Shown here piece by piece: positions 43,680 through 52,922 of a stretch of 64,000 nt of DNA. Numbering within the stretch: the first letter of the stretch is position 1; each line of letters starts with the position of its first letter. The notes under the pieces were generated by a model. The model saw only the letters and a program-made list of their open reading frames with translations, made no database searches and was not told the DNA's origin. Origin of the DNA: Bombyx mori (lineage: Eukaryota; Arthropoda; Insecta; Lepidoptera; Bombycidae). The stretch spans positions 8,060,753-8,124,752 of the forward strand of contig NC_085135.1 in NCBI RefSeq assembly GCF_030269925.1. Direction: 5' to 3'. The translations under genes and the position numbers were made by a program.

Positions 43680-44352
43680 GTGGTTTTGGCTTCCCCTTTA
43701 TGTTCCATTCAGGGTCAGAATGTAGTCTTATAAAACTTTATTCAATGGTAAGCGGTTTCATGAACAAGTCACTCTTTGATCTGAAAGTAACTTAGACCAA
43801 TGATGATGGCAAGAGCACTTAGGGGATATTCAACTCGCCCTTAATAGTGCACGTTGTCGAGTAACAGGGTTTACTCCAATAGAATAGACGTTTGCCGTTC
43901 AGGGTAGTTCACTTGAAATATCTTAAAGTTTCAACAGAGTGATAATTCCTCTAGATTAGATCTTGATTTAGCACGGTCGAAGACCGGCGAAAACATAAAG
44001 AAGCTTGGTTTAGTCGAGGCAAAGCTAAAGTCAAACTCTTTTCCGCTGGGGATTTTTTTTTTCGTAAGTTGACCGAAAATGTAAAGGTCCCTTCAACATT
44101 ACTGCAGTTTTGGAAAACGATAGGTATAAATTGAGACATGTAAATAGTTCTAATAGAGTGTACAAATTTCCCCATGAAAACTTACGTGAAATACCTCGAG
44201 GCCCGTCAGGCCTACTAGAAATTTCTGAAAATTATAGTGACGATGACGTGACGGCGTACACAGATGGGTTAATTAATCTTGTTCATGAAACTGATCTTAA
44301 TTATGACGACTCTATCACTGACAATAGAAGCGACATTTTTGTCCGCAAATAG
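43680..44352 (+). pseudogene. Protease and integrase remnants
   Basis: HSGSECSLIKL (about 43705) is a decayed D-S-G protease site, directly after the gag remnant. LGDIQLALNSARCRVTGFTP (about 43815-43875) is integrase-like. KEAWFSRGKAKVKLFSAGDF and VLENDRYKLRHV (44000-44130) are the integrase C-terminal tail. RT and RNase H are absent between them, so the remnant derives from an internally deleted copy. Confidence 0.6.
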
Positions 44353-45024
44353 CGATACAGCAAACATAGTGTGTGGGTAGTGATACAATGTCTGTAAGCT
44401 CAGGCCCCTCAGGTGCAGGTGTTGGAAATGTAGAAAACGATGGTCGGTCTCGCACTATTTCTGAAGAAATTCCGTATAAATGTTCTGGTTTAAGAAATGT
44501 TTTAACAAACGCTACCGTACACGCAGATTAAAAAAAAAAAAAAAAAAAAGAGAATTGTATGTGGCTAGAGAGATGTTAATCCGGACTAGCAAAGAAAAAA
44601 GAGGAAAAAAAAAAGAGTGTGAAGTCATTGAAGGGTCTGTCCGGTCCAATGGCTTGGCTATAGGGATTTTCATCCAGATTAGCCACAACAATTAGCTACA
44701 GGGATTGCGATTCGGTCTAGCATTATCCGGTCCAGTTCGAAAAACTGAAGGGATAACAATTCCGGTCTAAGTTAAAAGGGACATACTTACATACCTGAAG
44801 AGTTTTAAATGAACTGGCCCAGGTATGTAAGCAGTCTGAAGGTTATTTATAGCCAGTATAGGATTTTCTGAAGAATTATGCGAACCGAACCGTACTAGAT
44901 TGTTAATATCATAGACCACGTTTTAAGTTGCATCCGTTAATGTCAGGATGAACGAACACGTTTGTTGTTCACAGACATACCATAAGAATGCGCGCACGAG
45001 GACGAGCGCACGTCAGTATGGCCG
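44353..45024. other. Interior of the TGACGG element without a recognisable gene
   Basis: It holds an A-run (44532-44550) and several degenerate copies of a TCCGGTCYARY-like motif between 44580 and 44790 (for example GTCCGGTCCAA, ATCCGGTCCAG, TTCCGGTCTAA). No coding signal is visible. A 46-codon ATG frame at 44390 resembles nothing I know. Confidence 0.4.
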
Positions 45025-45398
45025 TGACGGCGTTAACGATATTTATGTTATATAGCACGTGCAATAGGAGTGACTCACACAAGCCAGGTGCGCCGGCCGT
45101 GTCGTTCCACTCGTAAACAACAGCTGCAACAGAAGTGACTCATAAGCCAGCTGCGCCGGCTAGTATAAAAAGGCGGAACGTGCCTTGAAATGAACATTCG
45201 TTGGACTGCGTTTGCCTGGTGCACTTACTATATCCTTGTTACGTTGTGTGATTCAGTGACTGTTGTACGTACTGGTTAAAGTTGGACAAGTGTTAAAGTG
45301 AATTGTTACGATAACATATTGTTGATTAAATCAGGAATCAAAAAGTGACATCGTTTTACTTGGTGTTCAACAAGATAATATCTACCCTCAAGCTAACA
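45025..45398 (+). repeat. 3' LTR, TGACGG family
   Basis: The same 374 bp as at 41166, preceded by GTCAGTATGGCCG, the internal 3' end shared with the minisatellite-carrying element. Confidence 0.93.
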
Positions 45399-45501
45399 TA
45401 TACATACGTTGTGAAGTCATAAGACTAAATATATTAGTGAAAGTCGAATAATCTTAAGTAATTAAAGTGAAAAAAAAAAACAAAAACACAAACACAGGCC
45501 A

Positions 45502-46245
45502 CTAGGTCTTCCGCAATTTCGAGTTCACAGTGATAGCCGGTGCCGCCTTACAGACGCTGCCCTTAGCTGATGTTGGCTTACCATCCACAATAGGATATTT
45601 AACTGCGAGGTCGCTAAACTCATCCATAGTGGTCAATCTGTGACGATTTCCATCCGCAGCCTTGATAATAATGACCCCGTCTTGCGTCCAACATTGACGC
45701 ACACCAAAATACTGACGGCTCTTGCCGAACACCGCCTGTCGAGATTTTGTAAGGAATTCCTTGATGGTCACAGGAGAACCTTTAAGTTTGGACTTCGTCC
45801 TCCAAATCGACATTCGTGTATCTAAGCATTTCAATCTGACCAGGATTGGGCGGTGATGATCCTTATTAGAAGCTCCTATACGATGACACACATTGAAGTC
45901 AGCAGCAGAGGTATTCAGAAGCATTTTTTTATGCAAAATATCCAAGATGGCAGCGGTGCAGTCTTCGTTTTGAACTTCAGGAACTCCCAGAAAGATGAGG
46001 TTTTTTCGACGATGTCTGGTCTCGATCGCATCAACCAGTCGAGTGCACTCACCAATCTGCTGTCGAAGAAGTTTCAACATAGAGAATATAAGTTCCCGGA
46101 ATGTTCGGAATTCCTCCGCAACCTTGGAGACTGTATCCTTCGCAGGCCCTCCAGCATGAAGCTGTGCCTCAAGATCGGCCATTCTTTTCGTGAAGCACTC
46201 TTCCAAGTTTCTTTGAGCAACCTCAATCGCAGATAATTGCGACAT
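45502..46245 (-). CDS. LINE-B ORF1: RNA-binding protein (coiled coil + RRM-like)
   Basis: 247 residues, homologous to LINE-A ORF1. The N-terminal heptad-like region (about 1-80) is followed by RRKNLIFLGVPEVQ, the RRM-like start, and a conserved middle (KLKGSPVTIKEFLTKSRQAVF versus KLKGTGFTISEFLTKARHDIF in LINE-A). The frame is intact. Its link to ORF2 is now broken by about 8 kb of LTR elements. Confidence 0.85.
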   Translation of the reverse strand: MSQLSAIEVAQRNLEECFTKRMADLEAQLHAGGPAKDTVSKVAEEFRTFRELIFSMLKLLRQQIGECTRLVDAIETRHRRKNLIFLGVPEVQNEDCTAAILDILHKKMLLNTSAADFNVCHRIGASNKDHHRPILVRLKCLDTRMSIWRTKSKLKGSPVTIKEFLTKSRQAVFGKSRQYFGVRQCWTQDGVIIIKAADGNRHRLTTMDEFSDLAVKYPIVDGKPTSAKGSVCKAAPAITVNSKLRKT

Positions 46246-46334
46246 AGCTATGTTTCTGTTTCAAGGGGTGCTGGCAGGTGGTATTTTTATTGGCTTAAAT
46301 CATGTAAATATTGCCAAAATGCATATATACCTAG

Positions 46335-46700
46335 TGTTCGAAACCAATCCGTTAGTTTTTTAATTCTTACCACGGCAACACGGGTCGCGATTTGACGGTG
46401 CCGTCGCGATTTGACATCTGTCACTTTGTCTTTCTTCTCGAACGGGACGGTACCTGTATATTGACGGTCTACGCTAAAGTATTGTATCATCGCTAATCCT
46501 TATCCATTCCTGCCCTATACCCTTCTCCCTAAGTGATACGGCGTGAGAAGACGAAGGCATCGGTTCCGGTGAGTGATTGCATGATATTTTGTTAAAATAG
46601 TACATACGGCGCCGCGAATCGCGGCACATGTTCGACGCGCACCTCGTGCTGGTTTCCGTAGCCCTAGGCTGCCACGAGGTCGCTGGGTTCGAATCGAACA
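46335..46700 (+). repeat. BEL-2 5' LTR
   Basis: 366 bp, TGTTCGAAACC...AATCGAACA. It is the same family and length as the inverted LTR at 9193-9558, which fixes both ends. Confidence 0.85.
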
Positions 46701-46705
46701 ATTTC

Positions 46706-46725
46706 TGGTAGCAGAGCGTGGTTAG
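46706..46725 (+). other. BEL-2 primer-binding site
   Basis: TGGTAGCAGAGCGTGGTTAG starts five bases after the LTR. Its first 12 bases match the complement of an initiator-Met tRNA 3' end. The same site is at 9168-9187 on the minus strand. Confidence 0.75.
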
Positions 46726-46789
46726 AATTGTGAAATCTATAGTAATTACCACGAATTGTAAAAATTTTTACGTCTAACTTATACCAACT

Positions 46790-47260
46790 TATACCAGCAA
46801 TTTGCTATTATATATATTTTTTGTTATTTGTTTTAATTTGTTCTAAATTTAAATTACTTGTTTGAATTTGTGGTAGTGGATTGCTGACTGTGGGCCCTGC
46901 TTGGTGACTGGCTTTGGTATAGTCCTGAGGTCATCAGTGTTTGAAAATTAATTCACAAATTTTTATCAGCAATTTGCTATCATATAATTAATTTTTAATT
47001 TTAATTTGTTATTTGACTTACCCGTTAAACGGTGTGAATACTTTGTGATAGTAAATTGTTGATTGGGTCCTGCTTGGTGACTAGCTTCTAGTTATAGTCT
47101 AGAGGCCAGGTGTGCTTGAGTTTAGTTTGCAACTCAAAATCTGGTATCAGCAATTTTCTATCTTATAACTTTTAATTTTAAGTTTGTTCTTATTTGTTGG
47201 GGTGTCCTTGGTACAGTGGTGAGGTCTAGGTTACCTAAATACTTAGGAGTAGGAATATTT
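46790..47260 (+). repeat. Three imperfect repeats of about 175 bp in the BEL-2 leader
   Basis: Blocks starting near 46794, 46969 and 47149 each begin with CAGCAATTT-like sequence. The first two continue with TGCTTGGTGACT, TATAGTC and AGGTC motifs and the third only partly. Between this and gag lies a T-rich run (47307-47385, TTTTTTTTGAA-like). Confidence 0.6.
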
Positions 47261-47409
47261 TGGTGGGCTCACTCATACACTCCTTTAAATAATTCCTTTG
47301 TAATTTTTTTTTGTTATTTGAATTTTAATTTTTTTTTGATTTTTTTTTGAATTTTTTTTTGAATTTTTTTTTGATTTTTTTTTTGGTCTGGTTGTAAACT
47401 GCAAGTAAC

Positions 47410-49074
47410 ATGTCGGTGTCCTACATTCGCGAGAAGGTGACTAGTGAGCTCCGATGGTTCGCATCAGCTCATGCTTTGGTTGACAGAACAGATAGGGATG
47501 CGGCATTGCTCGATAGGGCGTCTCAGGTGCACGAACGGTTGGAGGTAGTGTACGATCGGTTGTCTGACCTCGTTGCTTTGGGGTCCGAAGTGGAGAAGGA
47601 GGTGATCCATGCCATCGGTCTTGACGGGGACCAGTGTCAGGAGTACGCTGATGCCATTCTGCAACGGGTGGCCGATGTTAAGAAGCAGTCGTCATCCGGT
47701 GGTAATGGAGGTTCGGGAACTTCGTCAGGCGTCATATCACGCCTCCCCTCCATCGACCTGCCGATCTTCTACGGTGATCTGAACGAGTGGGTCGGCTTTA
47801 TAAATTTGTTTGACAGCCTGGTCCATGGTCGGTCGGACTTGACTGCCTCTTATAAGATGGCTCAGCTTCGGGGTGCTCTGCGAGGTGAACCTGGTGAATT
47901 GGTGGCACACTTGCCTATCACCAACGACAATTATGCGGTCGCACGCCAGATCCTGTTCGACCGATATCAAAATCAACGACGGTTGGTAGACGCTCAGCTG
48001 GCCAGGCTGTTTGCGATACCCAAACTTTCTCGGGCTTCCGATATCAGAGCCGAGGTACTGAATCCAGTTACGGTGGCCACTAAGGCCTTGGGCAATTTGG
48101 GTCTACCAGTAGACCAATGGTCATATCTGCTCTTTTATATTGTTGCAGGTAGGCTGCCGGTTGAGGTGCTCACTCGATTCGAGCAGCAGGACAACGCAGG
48201 TAGGGACGAACTGCCTACCCTGGCCAGTCTGCTGGCGTTTTTAGAAGCCGAAAGTCGCCGACACGAGATTATGCCATCGCCCTCCTCCTCTGGGTCGCGT
48301 GTGCCGGCTTCCGGCCACGCCGTTTCGGTTGCTCAGAGGGGAGGGAGAGGGGATAAGAGGGGGCCGTCTCAACGACTGACTGCGCTCATGGCAGCGGTGG
48401 GAGGCCCACGGTGTGCCTTCTGTCATGAGAGCGGGCACGACGTAGCCGCCTGTCCGAGGTTCCGGTCGACGCGCATCAGGGGTAGACGCAACATCGTTGC
48501 CCAGCGGCGATGGTGCTTTTTTTGTTTTGGGCCGCACACGGCGAGCGTCTGTCCACAGCCACAATTGTGCCCTAATTGCGACGGTCGGCACCATGCCCTC
48601 CTGTGTCTGGGGTCTGCCGCCACTCCGAGGTCATCCGGACGCAGTCATCCAGTCTCGCCGACCGGTGAGCGCACCGGTCGTAGCCCTCGCCAATTCGGCG
48701 GCGTGGACCCTCGGAAAGAGGCTTCGCAGGGAGGCGCCGGGTTAGGTACTGCGGGCGGGTGCCAGCGGATGCCCACTAGCTACGCCGGGGTGGCCACGTT
48801 GTCCCCCCGTGCGGGGCCGTGTTCGCCTGCTGGATCGAGTAGCCCTGCTCACTCGTCTCCCCCTCCCTCAGAAGTACGGTTTTCCCCTCCGCTGAGGGAG
48901 CGGCCGACGCTGGAGCGACTCCCTCCAGTGTTTGGCCCGTTTGGCCATCGTACGCGGAGGTATATGAGGCGGGACGGGAAACGAGAGCCTTATGTGGGAG
49001 CGTGGGATCCGCTGGCACGCTACGACCTTCCGTCGCGTGCCGACTGGGATAGCGGGGACCCGGGCCCCCGCTAG
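47410..49074 (+). CDS. BEL-2 gag
   Basis: 554 codons from MSVSYIREKV. The BEL capsid signature LPSIDLPIFYGDLNEWVGF (about residues 112-130) and LFDSLVHGRSDLT follow the N-terminal helical region. Cys/His knuckles appear at about residues 337-400 (CAFCHESGHDVAAC, CFFCFGPHTASVC, CPNCDGRHHALLC). The tail is Ser/Pro/Arg-rich. It stops at TAG 49072-49074; the same frame continues into pol, so the stop is either a recent mutation or a readthrough site. It would form the particle shell. Confidence 0.85.
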   Translation: MSVSYIREKVTSELRWFASAHALVDRTDRDAALLDRASQVHERLEVVYDRLSDLVALGSEVEKEVIHAIGLDGDQCQEYADAILQRVADVKKQSSSGGNGGSGTSSGVISRLPSIDLPIFYGDLNEWVGFINLFDSLVHGRSDLTASYKMAQLRGALRGEPGELVAHLPITNDNYAVARQILFDRYQNQRRLVDAQLARLFAIPKLSRASDIRAEVLNPVTVATKALGNLGLPVDQWSYLLFYIVAGRLPVEVLTRFEQQDNAGRDELPTLASLLAFLEAESRRHEIMPSPSSSGSRVPASGHAVSVAQRGGRGDKRGPSQRLTALMAAVGGPRCAFCHESGHDVAACPRFRSTRIRGRRNIVAQRRWCFFCFGPHTASVCPQPQLCPNCDGRHHALLCLGSAATPRSSGRSHPVSPTGERTGRSPRQFGGVDPRKEASQGGAGLGTAGGCQRMPTSYAGVATLSPRAGPCSPAGSSSPAHSSPPPSEVRFSPPLRERPTLERLPPVFGPFGHRTRRYMRRDGKREPYVGAWDPLARYDLPSRADWDSGDPGPR

Positions 49075-49143
49075 GAAATTGCCGCTCACTGCAGTGTTGC
49101 CCCAGCCCCAGAAGCTGTTTTACTTCCTAGCGCTTCTGTTCGG

Positions 49144-52121
49144 GTGTTGGATTCGGATGGCAACACTGTGTTTGCTCGAGCTCTGTTGGATTCCGGCGCA
49201 CAGGGCAGTATTATGTCGAGCAACCTTGCAGTACGGTTGGGCAATCCTATTTACAAGTCTTCTTATTCTATTCGTGGAGTGGGCAATGTTAGAGTTTCGG
49301 ACGTGATCGGTCACACTTCATTTATTTTCTCATCGAATCCTAGCCCTCGCTTACAGTTTAGAGTCTCAGCTTTGGTGATGCCTGAGGTGATAGGTCGTCA
49401 CCCTCCGGTGAAGGTAAACAGTTACATACGGTCATTGACTTCAGACTTACGGCTAGCGGACCCCAAGTTTGACACACCGGGGCCAGTAGACGTACTACTT
49501 GGGGCGGATGTACTAGGGAAGCTGCTCCTGACTGGGAAGCGCGTTCTTCATGCGGAGGGTTTGGTTGCAATGGACACAAAATTAGGGCATGTATTGTTGG
49601 GTCCTGCGTTCCGGCCGGTCGCTGCGAGGAAATCGGACAATTTTCTGGTCGGGTCTACACTTTCGGAAGTAGTCCAACGGTTTTGGGAACTAGAAGAACC
49701 TCCTACAGCTTATCGAGTTAACCCGGATGAGGAGGAATGTGAGCTGTTTTACCAGAATAATACGGGTCGTCTCTATTCGGGCCGGTTCTTGTTAAGACTT
49801 CCTTTTCGGGCGAATCGCCCACTGCTAGGCAGTTCGAGGAAGGCAGCAGAGACTAGACTTTTGTCAATGGAGAGACGCATGAGGCGCGACGCGGTGTTCC
49901 GGCAGAAATATGTAGAGTTTATGCGGGAGTATGAATCCTTAGGTCACATGTCGGTTTCCAAGGTAGATTGGAGTGCTACGGAGCACTGTTTCCTGCCTCA
50001 TCATGCGGTTTTGAAAACTCCTAACGGTAAAATTAGGGTCGTGTTTGACGGTTCGGTCACGACCTCCTCCGGCGTCTCGTTAAATCAGTGTCTCCATTCG
50101 GGTCCAAAGCTGAACCGGGACATTTCAGACATACTGACGAGCTTCCGCAGGCACCAAATCGTTTTCGTGGCAGACATCCGTATGATGTTCAGGCAAACGG
50201 TGATTCATCCGGAGGATAGGCGGTATCAACTCATTCTCTGGCGTGAAAGCTCAGATGAGCCCATAAAAATTTATGAACTGAACACGAACACTTACGGGTT
50301 GCGGTCGAGTCCATATTTAGCGGTTCGTTCTTTGCGGGAGCTGGCAGTGAGGGAACGGTTGCACTACCCTCGTGCTGCGGACATTTTGGAACGGGACCTA
50401 TATGTCGATGACGTATGTACGGGCGCCGACAGTGTCGAAGAGGCCTTATCACGCAAGGATGAACTGATCCGCCTTTTGAGCAGGGGCGGGTACGAGTTGA
50501 GAAAATGGCTGTCTAACTGTCCTGAGTTGTTGACTGGTTTGCCAACGGAGTTTCAACAGGATCCCCATCTTTTCGAGAATGTCGATAACCCTAACATGCT
50601 GTCGGTCCTAGGGATTCAATATCGTCCGATTCAAGACGAATTTACCTATCGGGTGGAGTTGGACACTCCAAAGGTATGGTCTAAGCGAACGGTGCTTTCC
50701 ACAATTGCTCGAACCTTCGATCCAAACGGTTGGATCGCTCCTGTCACTTTTCTCTTAAAGTGCTTCATGCAGCGACTGTGGTCTGCTAACCTGTCATGGG
50801 ACGAGGGGATTGCTGGTGACCTATTGAAGGATTGGTTGAACTTTTGCTCGTCTCTTCCTGATATTAACCACGTGTCAATACCTCGGAAGCTGGTTCCTGC
50901 GGGCAAATACAAGGCGTCTCTCCACGGGTTTTCGGATGCCTCGGAACGTGGATTCGCAGCTGCGGTATACTTGCGAACGGTTTCTTCAACTGGAAGGGTT
51001 GATATACGGTTGGTGTTAGCGAAGAGTAAGGTCGCTCCGCTTCGGACACGCATGACGATTCCGAAGCTCGAGTTGTCTGGTGCCGCTCTGTTGACTAGGT
51101 TGTTAAACCATACAGCTACTAGTTTACGGTCGGTTATTGATTTAGAAAACACTGTCTATGCTTGGACAGACAGCCAGATAGTGTTGTGCTGGTTGAAGGC
51201 TTCGGTTCATACACTTGAAGTTTTCGTGGCCAACCGTGTCTCCCAGATTCAAGGTTCTGAGGTCCCTCTAACATGGAGACACGTGCCTGGTGAGCTCAAT
51301 CCGGCGGACTGCGCTTCTCGGGGATGCTTAGCATCGGAAATAGTTGATCATCAGTTATGGTGGGGTCCCCAGTGGCTCACCATGAAGGCTTCTCAGTGGC
51401 CTCCCTCTCGCATAGGAGTTCCTGCAGGTCTCGTGGCTGCACCGGCGCAGTTCGAGGATCGAGGAGTGATTCAGGGGTTGGATTTGGATCTGTTCATCAA
51501 CCGTTATAGCTCCTTGGACAAGCTGGTTAAGGTTACCGCCTGGATTTTGAGGTTTATTCGGAATTGTCGTTTGTCGGTGTCTCAACGCAATATGACACCT
51601 GTTGTGTGTCCCATCGAGCGGAAGAAGGCGCTGCTGAAATTAATTGAAGTTGTGCAAGCCACCAGCTTTCATTCAGAATTGAAGGCGCTAAGGACTGAGC
51701 GCCCTAAGCTTCGTGGAGCTATCGCTCGTCTTAGCCCCTTTGTAGACGGCCAGGGGTTGATTCGAGTGGGAGGTAGATTAAGTAACTCCAATTTACCTTA
51801 TTCGGCGCGCCATCCTCTTTTACTTCCCAAGAAGAGCCAGTTAGTTGACCTGTTGGTGATGGATCGCCACATCGCAAATTCGCATTCCGGTTGCAATGCG
51901 CTGTTGGCATCCCTCCAGAGGGAATTTTGGATTCTGTCGGGGCGTCGTACGGTTCGGAGCGTCCTGTTCCGGTGTTTACCCTGTTATCGGCTTAAGGCTT
52001 CTACGATGCAGCCTCAGATGGGAGATCTGCCCCCAGACAGAGTGAAGAAGATCAGGCCATTTTCTGGAGTTGGTACGGACTTCGCTGGGCCCTTCATGAT
52101 CAAGGCTTCACATTTGCGGAA
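49144..52121 (+). pseudogene. BEL-2 pol: protease, RT, RNase H, integrase start
   Basis: Protease ALLDSGAQGSIM (about 49183-49220). RT GKIRVVFDGS, ADIRMMFRQ, catalytic YVDDVCTGA (about 50402). RNase H GFSDASERGFAAAVYL. Integrase zinc region HIANSHSGCN ... CLPCYRLK and the first catalytic Asp in GTDFAGPFMI, after which J3 sequence begins, so the rest of the integrase core is lost. No other break was seen. The open frame runs on through J3 and RTE sequence to 52773, making a three-element chimera. Confidence 0.88.
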
Positions 52122-52164
52122 TGTTCACCGCTTCAAATTGTCCGATGATATTAGGGAACTCCTT

Positions 52165-52906
52165 GAACCTCTGAAGTACACAGAAGTATACACATACCTT
52201 GGCAAACAAATAGGGTTCAACGGAAATCACAATGACCTAGAAGTAAACCGTAGAGTACAACTGACATGGAACAAATATTGGAGTCTAAGAGAAATATTCA
52301 AGAGTAACCTGCCTACTAATCTCAAAACTAAAGTTCTAAATTCTTGCCTTCTGCCTTGCTTATTATACGGATGTCAAACATGGACGTTTAGTAACAATAT
52401 AAAAAACAAAATAGTCACATGCCAAAGAGGAATGGAGCGTAGTATGCTAAATTTAAAGAAAATACAGAAAATCCGTCACTCAAAAATCAGAAAAATTAGC
52501 AAAGCAACTGATGTACTAGTTCAAGCTTTAACTTTAAAATGGCAATGGGCTGGACATGTTGCACGCCTTCAGGACCAGAGATGGACAAAAAAGGTAACAA
52601 CATGGACGGGTCCACTAGGAAAAAGAAAGAGGGGAAGACCATATACTAGATGGGAAGATGATATAAAGAAAGTAGCAACTACAAATTGGATTAAAATTGC
52701 GCAATCCAGAGAAGATTGGCTATCCTTGGAGGAGGCCTTTACCCGAGGAGGGGTTCTTGCAAGTGGGAAATAATACCTAATATTATACAACAGATACAGT
52801 ATTTAATTTTATTAGTTAGGAATTGCATTAATTTTTTGTTTTTGTCACTTTTTATGTCACTTGTACGAAATAAAAGGCTTTTTATTTTATTTTATTTTAT
52901 TATTAT
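52165..52906 (+). mobile_element. RTE-clade LINE fragment (ORF2 C-terminus and 3' end)
   Basis: The 16-bp duplication TATTAGGGAACTCCTT flanks it (52149-52164, 52907-52922). The encoded piece has YLGKQI, LLYGCQTWTF, QRGMERSML, LKWQWAGHVAR and GRPYTRWEDDIK, the conserved end of RTE reverse transcriptases, to a stop at 52773. The 3' end is TTTTA/TTA repeats, typical for RTE. Heavily 5' truncated. Confidence 0.9.
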
Positions 52907-52922
52907 TATTAGGGAACTCCTT

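Larger units (their letters stand above)
41166..45398 (+). mobile_element. Defective gypsy-like element with identical LTRs (TGACGG family)
   Basis: Two 374-bp LTRs (41166-41539, 45025-45398) that I read as identical, flanked by TATA (41162-41165, 45399-45402). The interior of 3.5 kb is a mosaic: a short gag-like start, an R1 LINE scrap, a Bm1 scrap, an integrase C-terminus, gag with zinc knuckles, and protease and integrase remnants. It has no full gag or pol. A recently moved but non-coding element implies help in trans. Confidence 0.87.
34332..46334 (-). mobile_element. CR1-like LINE-B, split by three LTR insertions
   Basis: Minus-strand LINE of the same organisation as LINE-A: 3' tail of TTTA repeats (34332-34350), 3' UTR, ORF2 (34621-37569), a long AT-rich spacer and ORF1 (45502-46245). 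The spacer is scattered over 37570-37575, 37949-37990, 40576-41165 and 45399-45501. It inserted into G2 RNase H. The 5' boundary near 46256-46334 is approximate because BEL-2 starts there. Confidence 0.85.
46335..52122 (+). mobile_element. BEL/Pao retrotransposon BEL-2, 3' truncated
   Basis: 5' LTR (46335-46700), primer site, a leader of about 690 bp, gag, then pol through the integrase start, cut at about 52122 by J3. The 3' LTR is not present. Gag and Pol share one frame with a single TAG between them. Confidence 0.9.
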
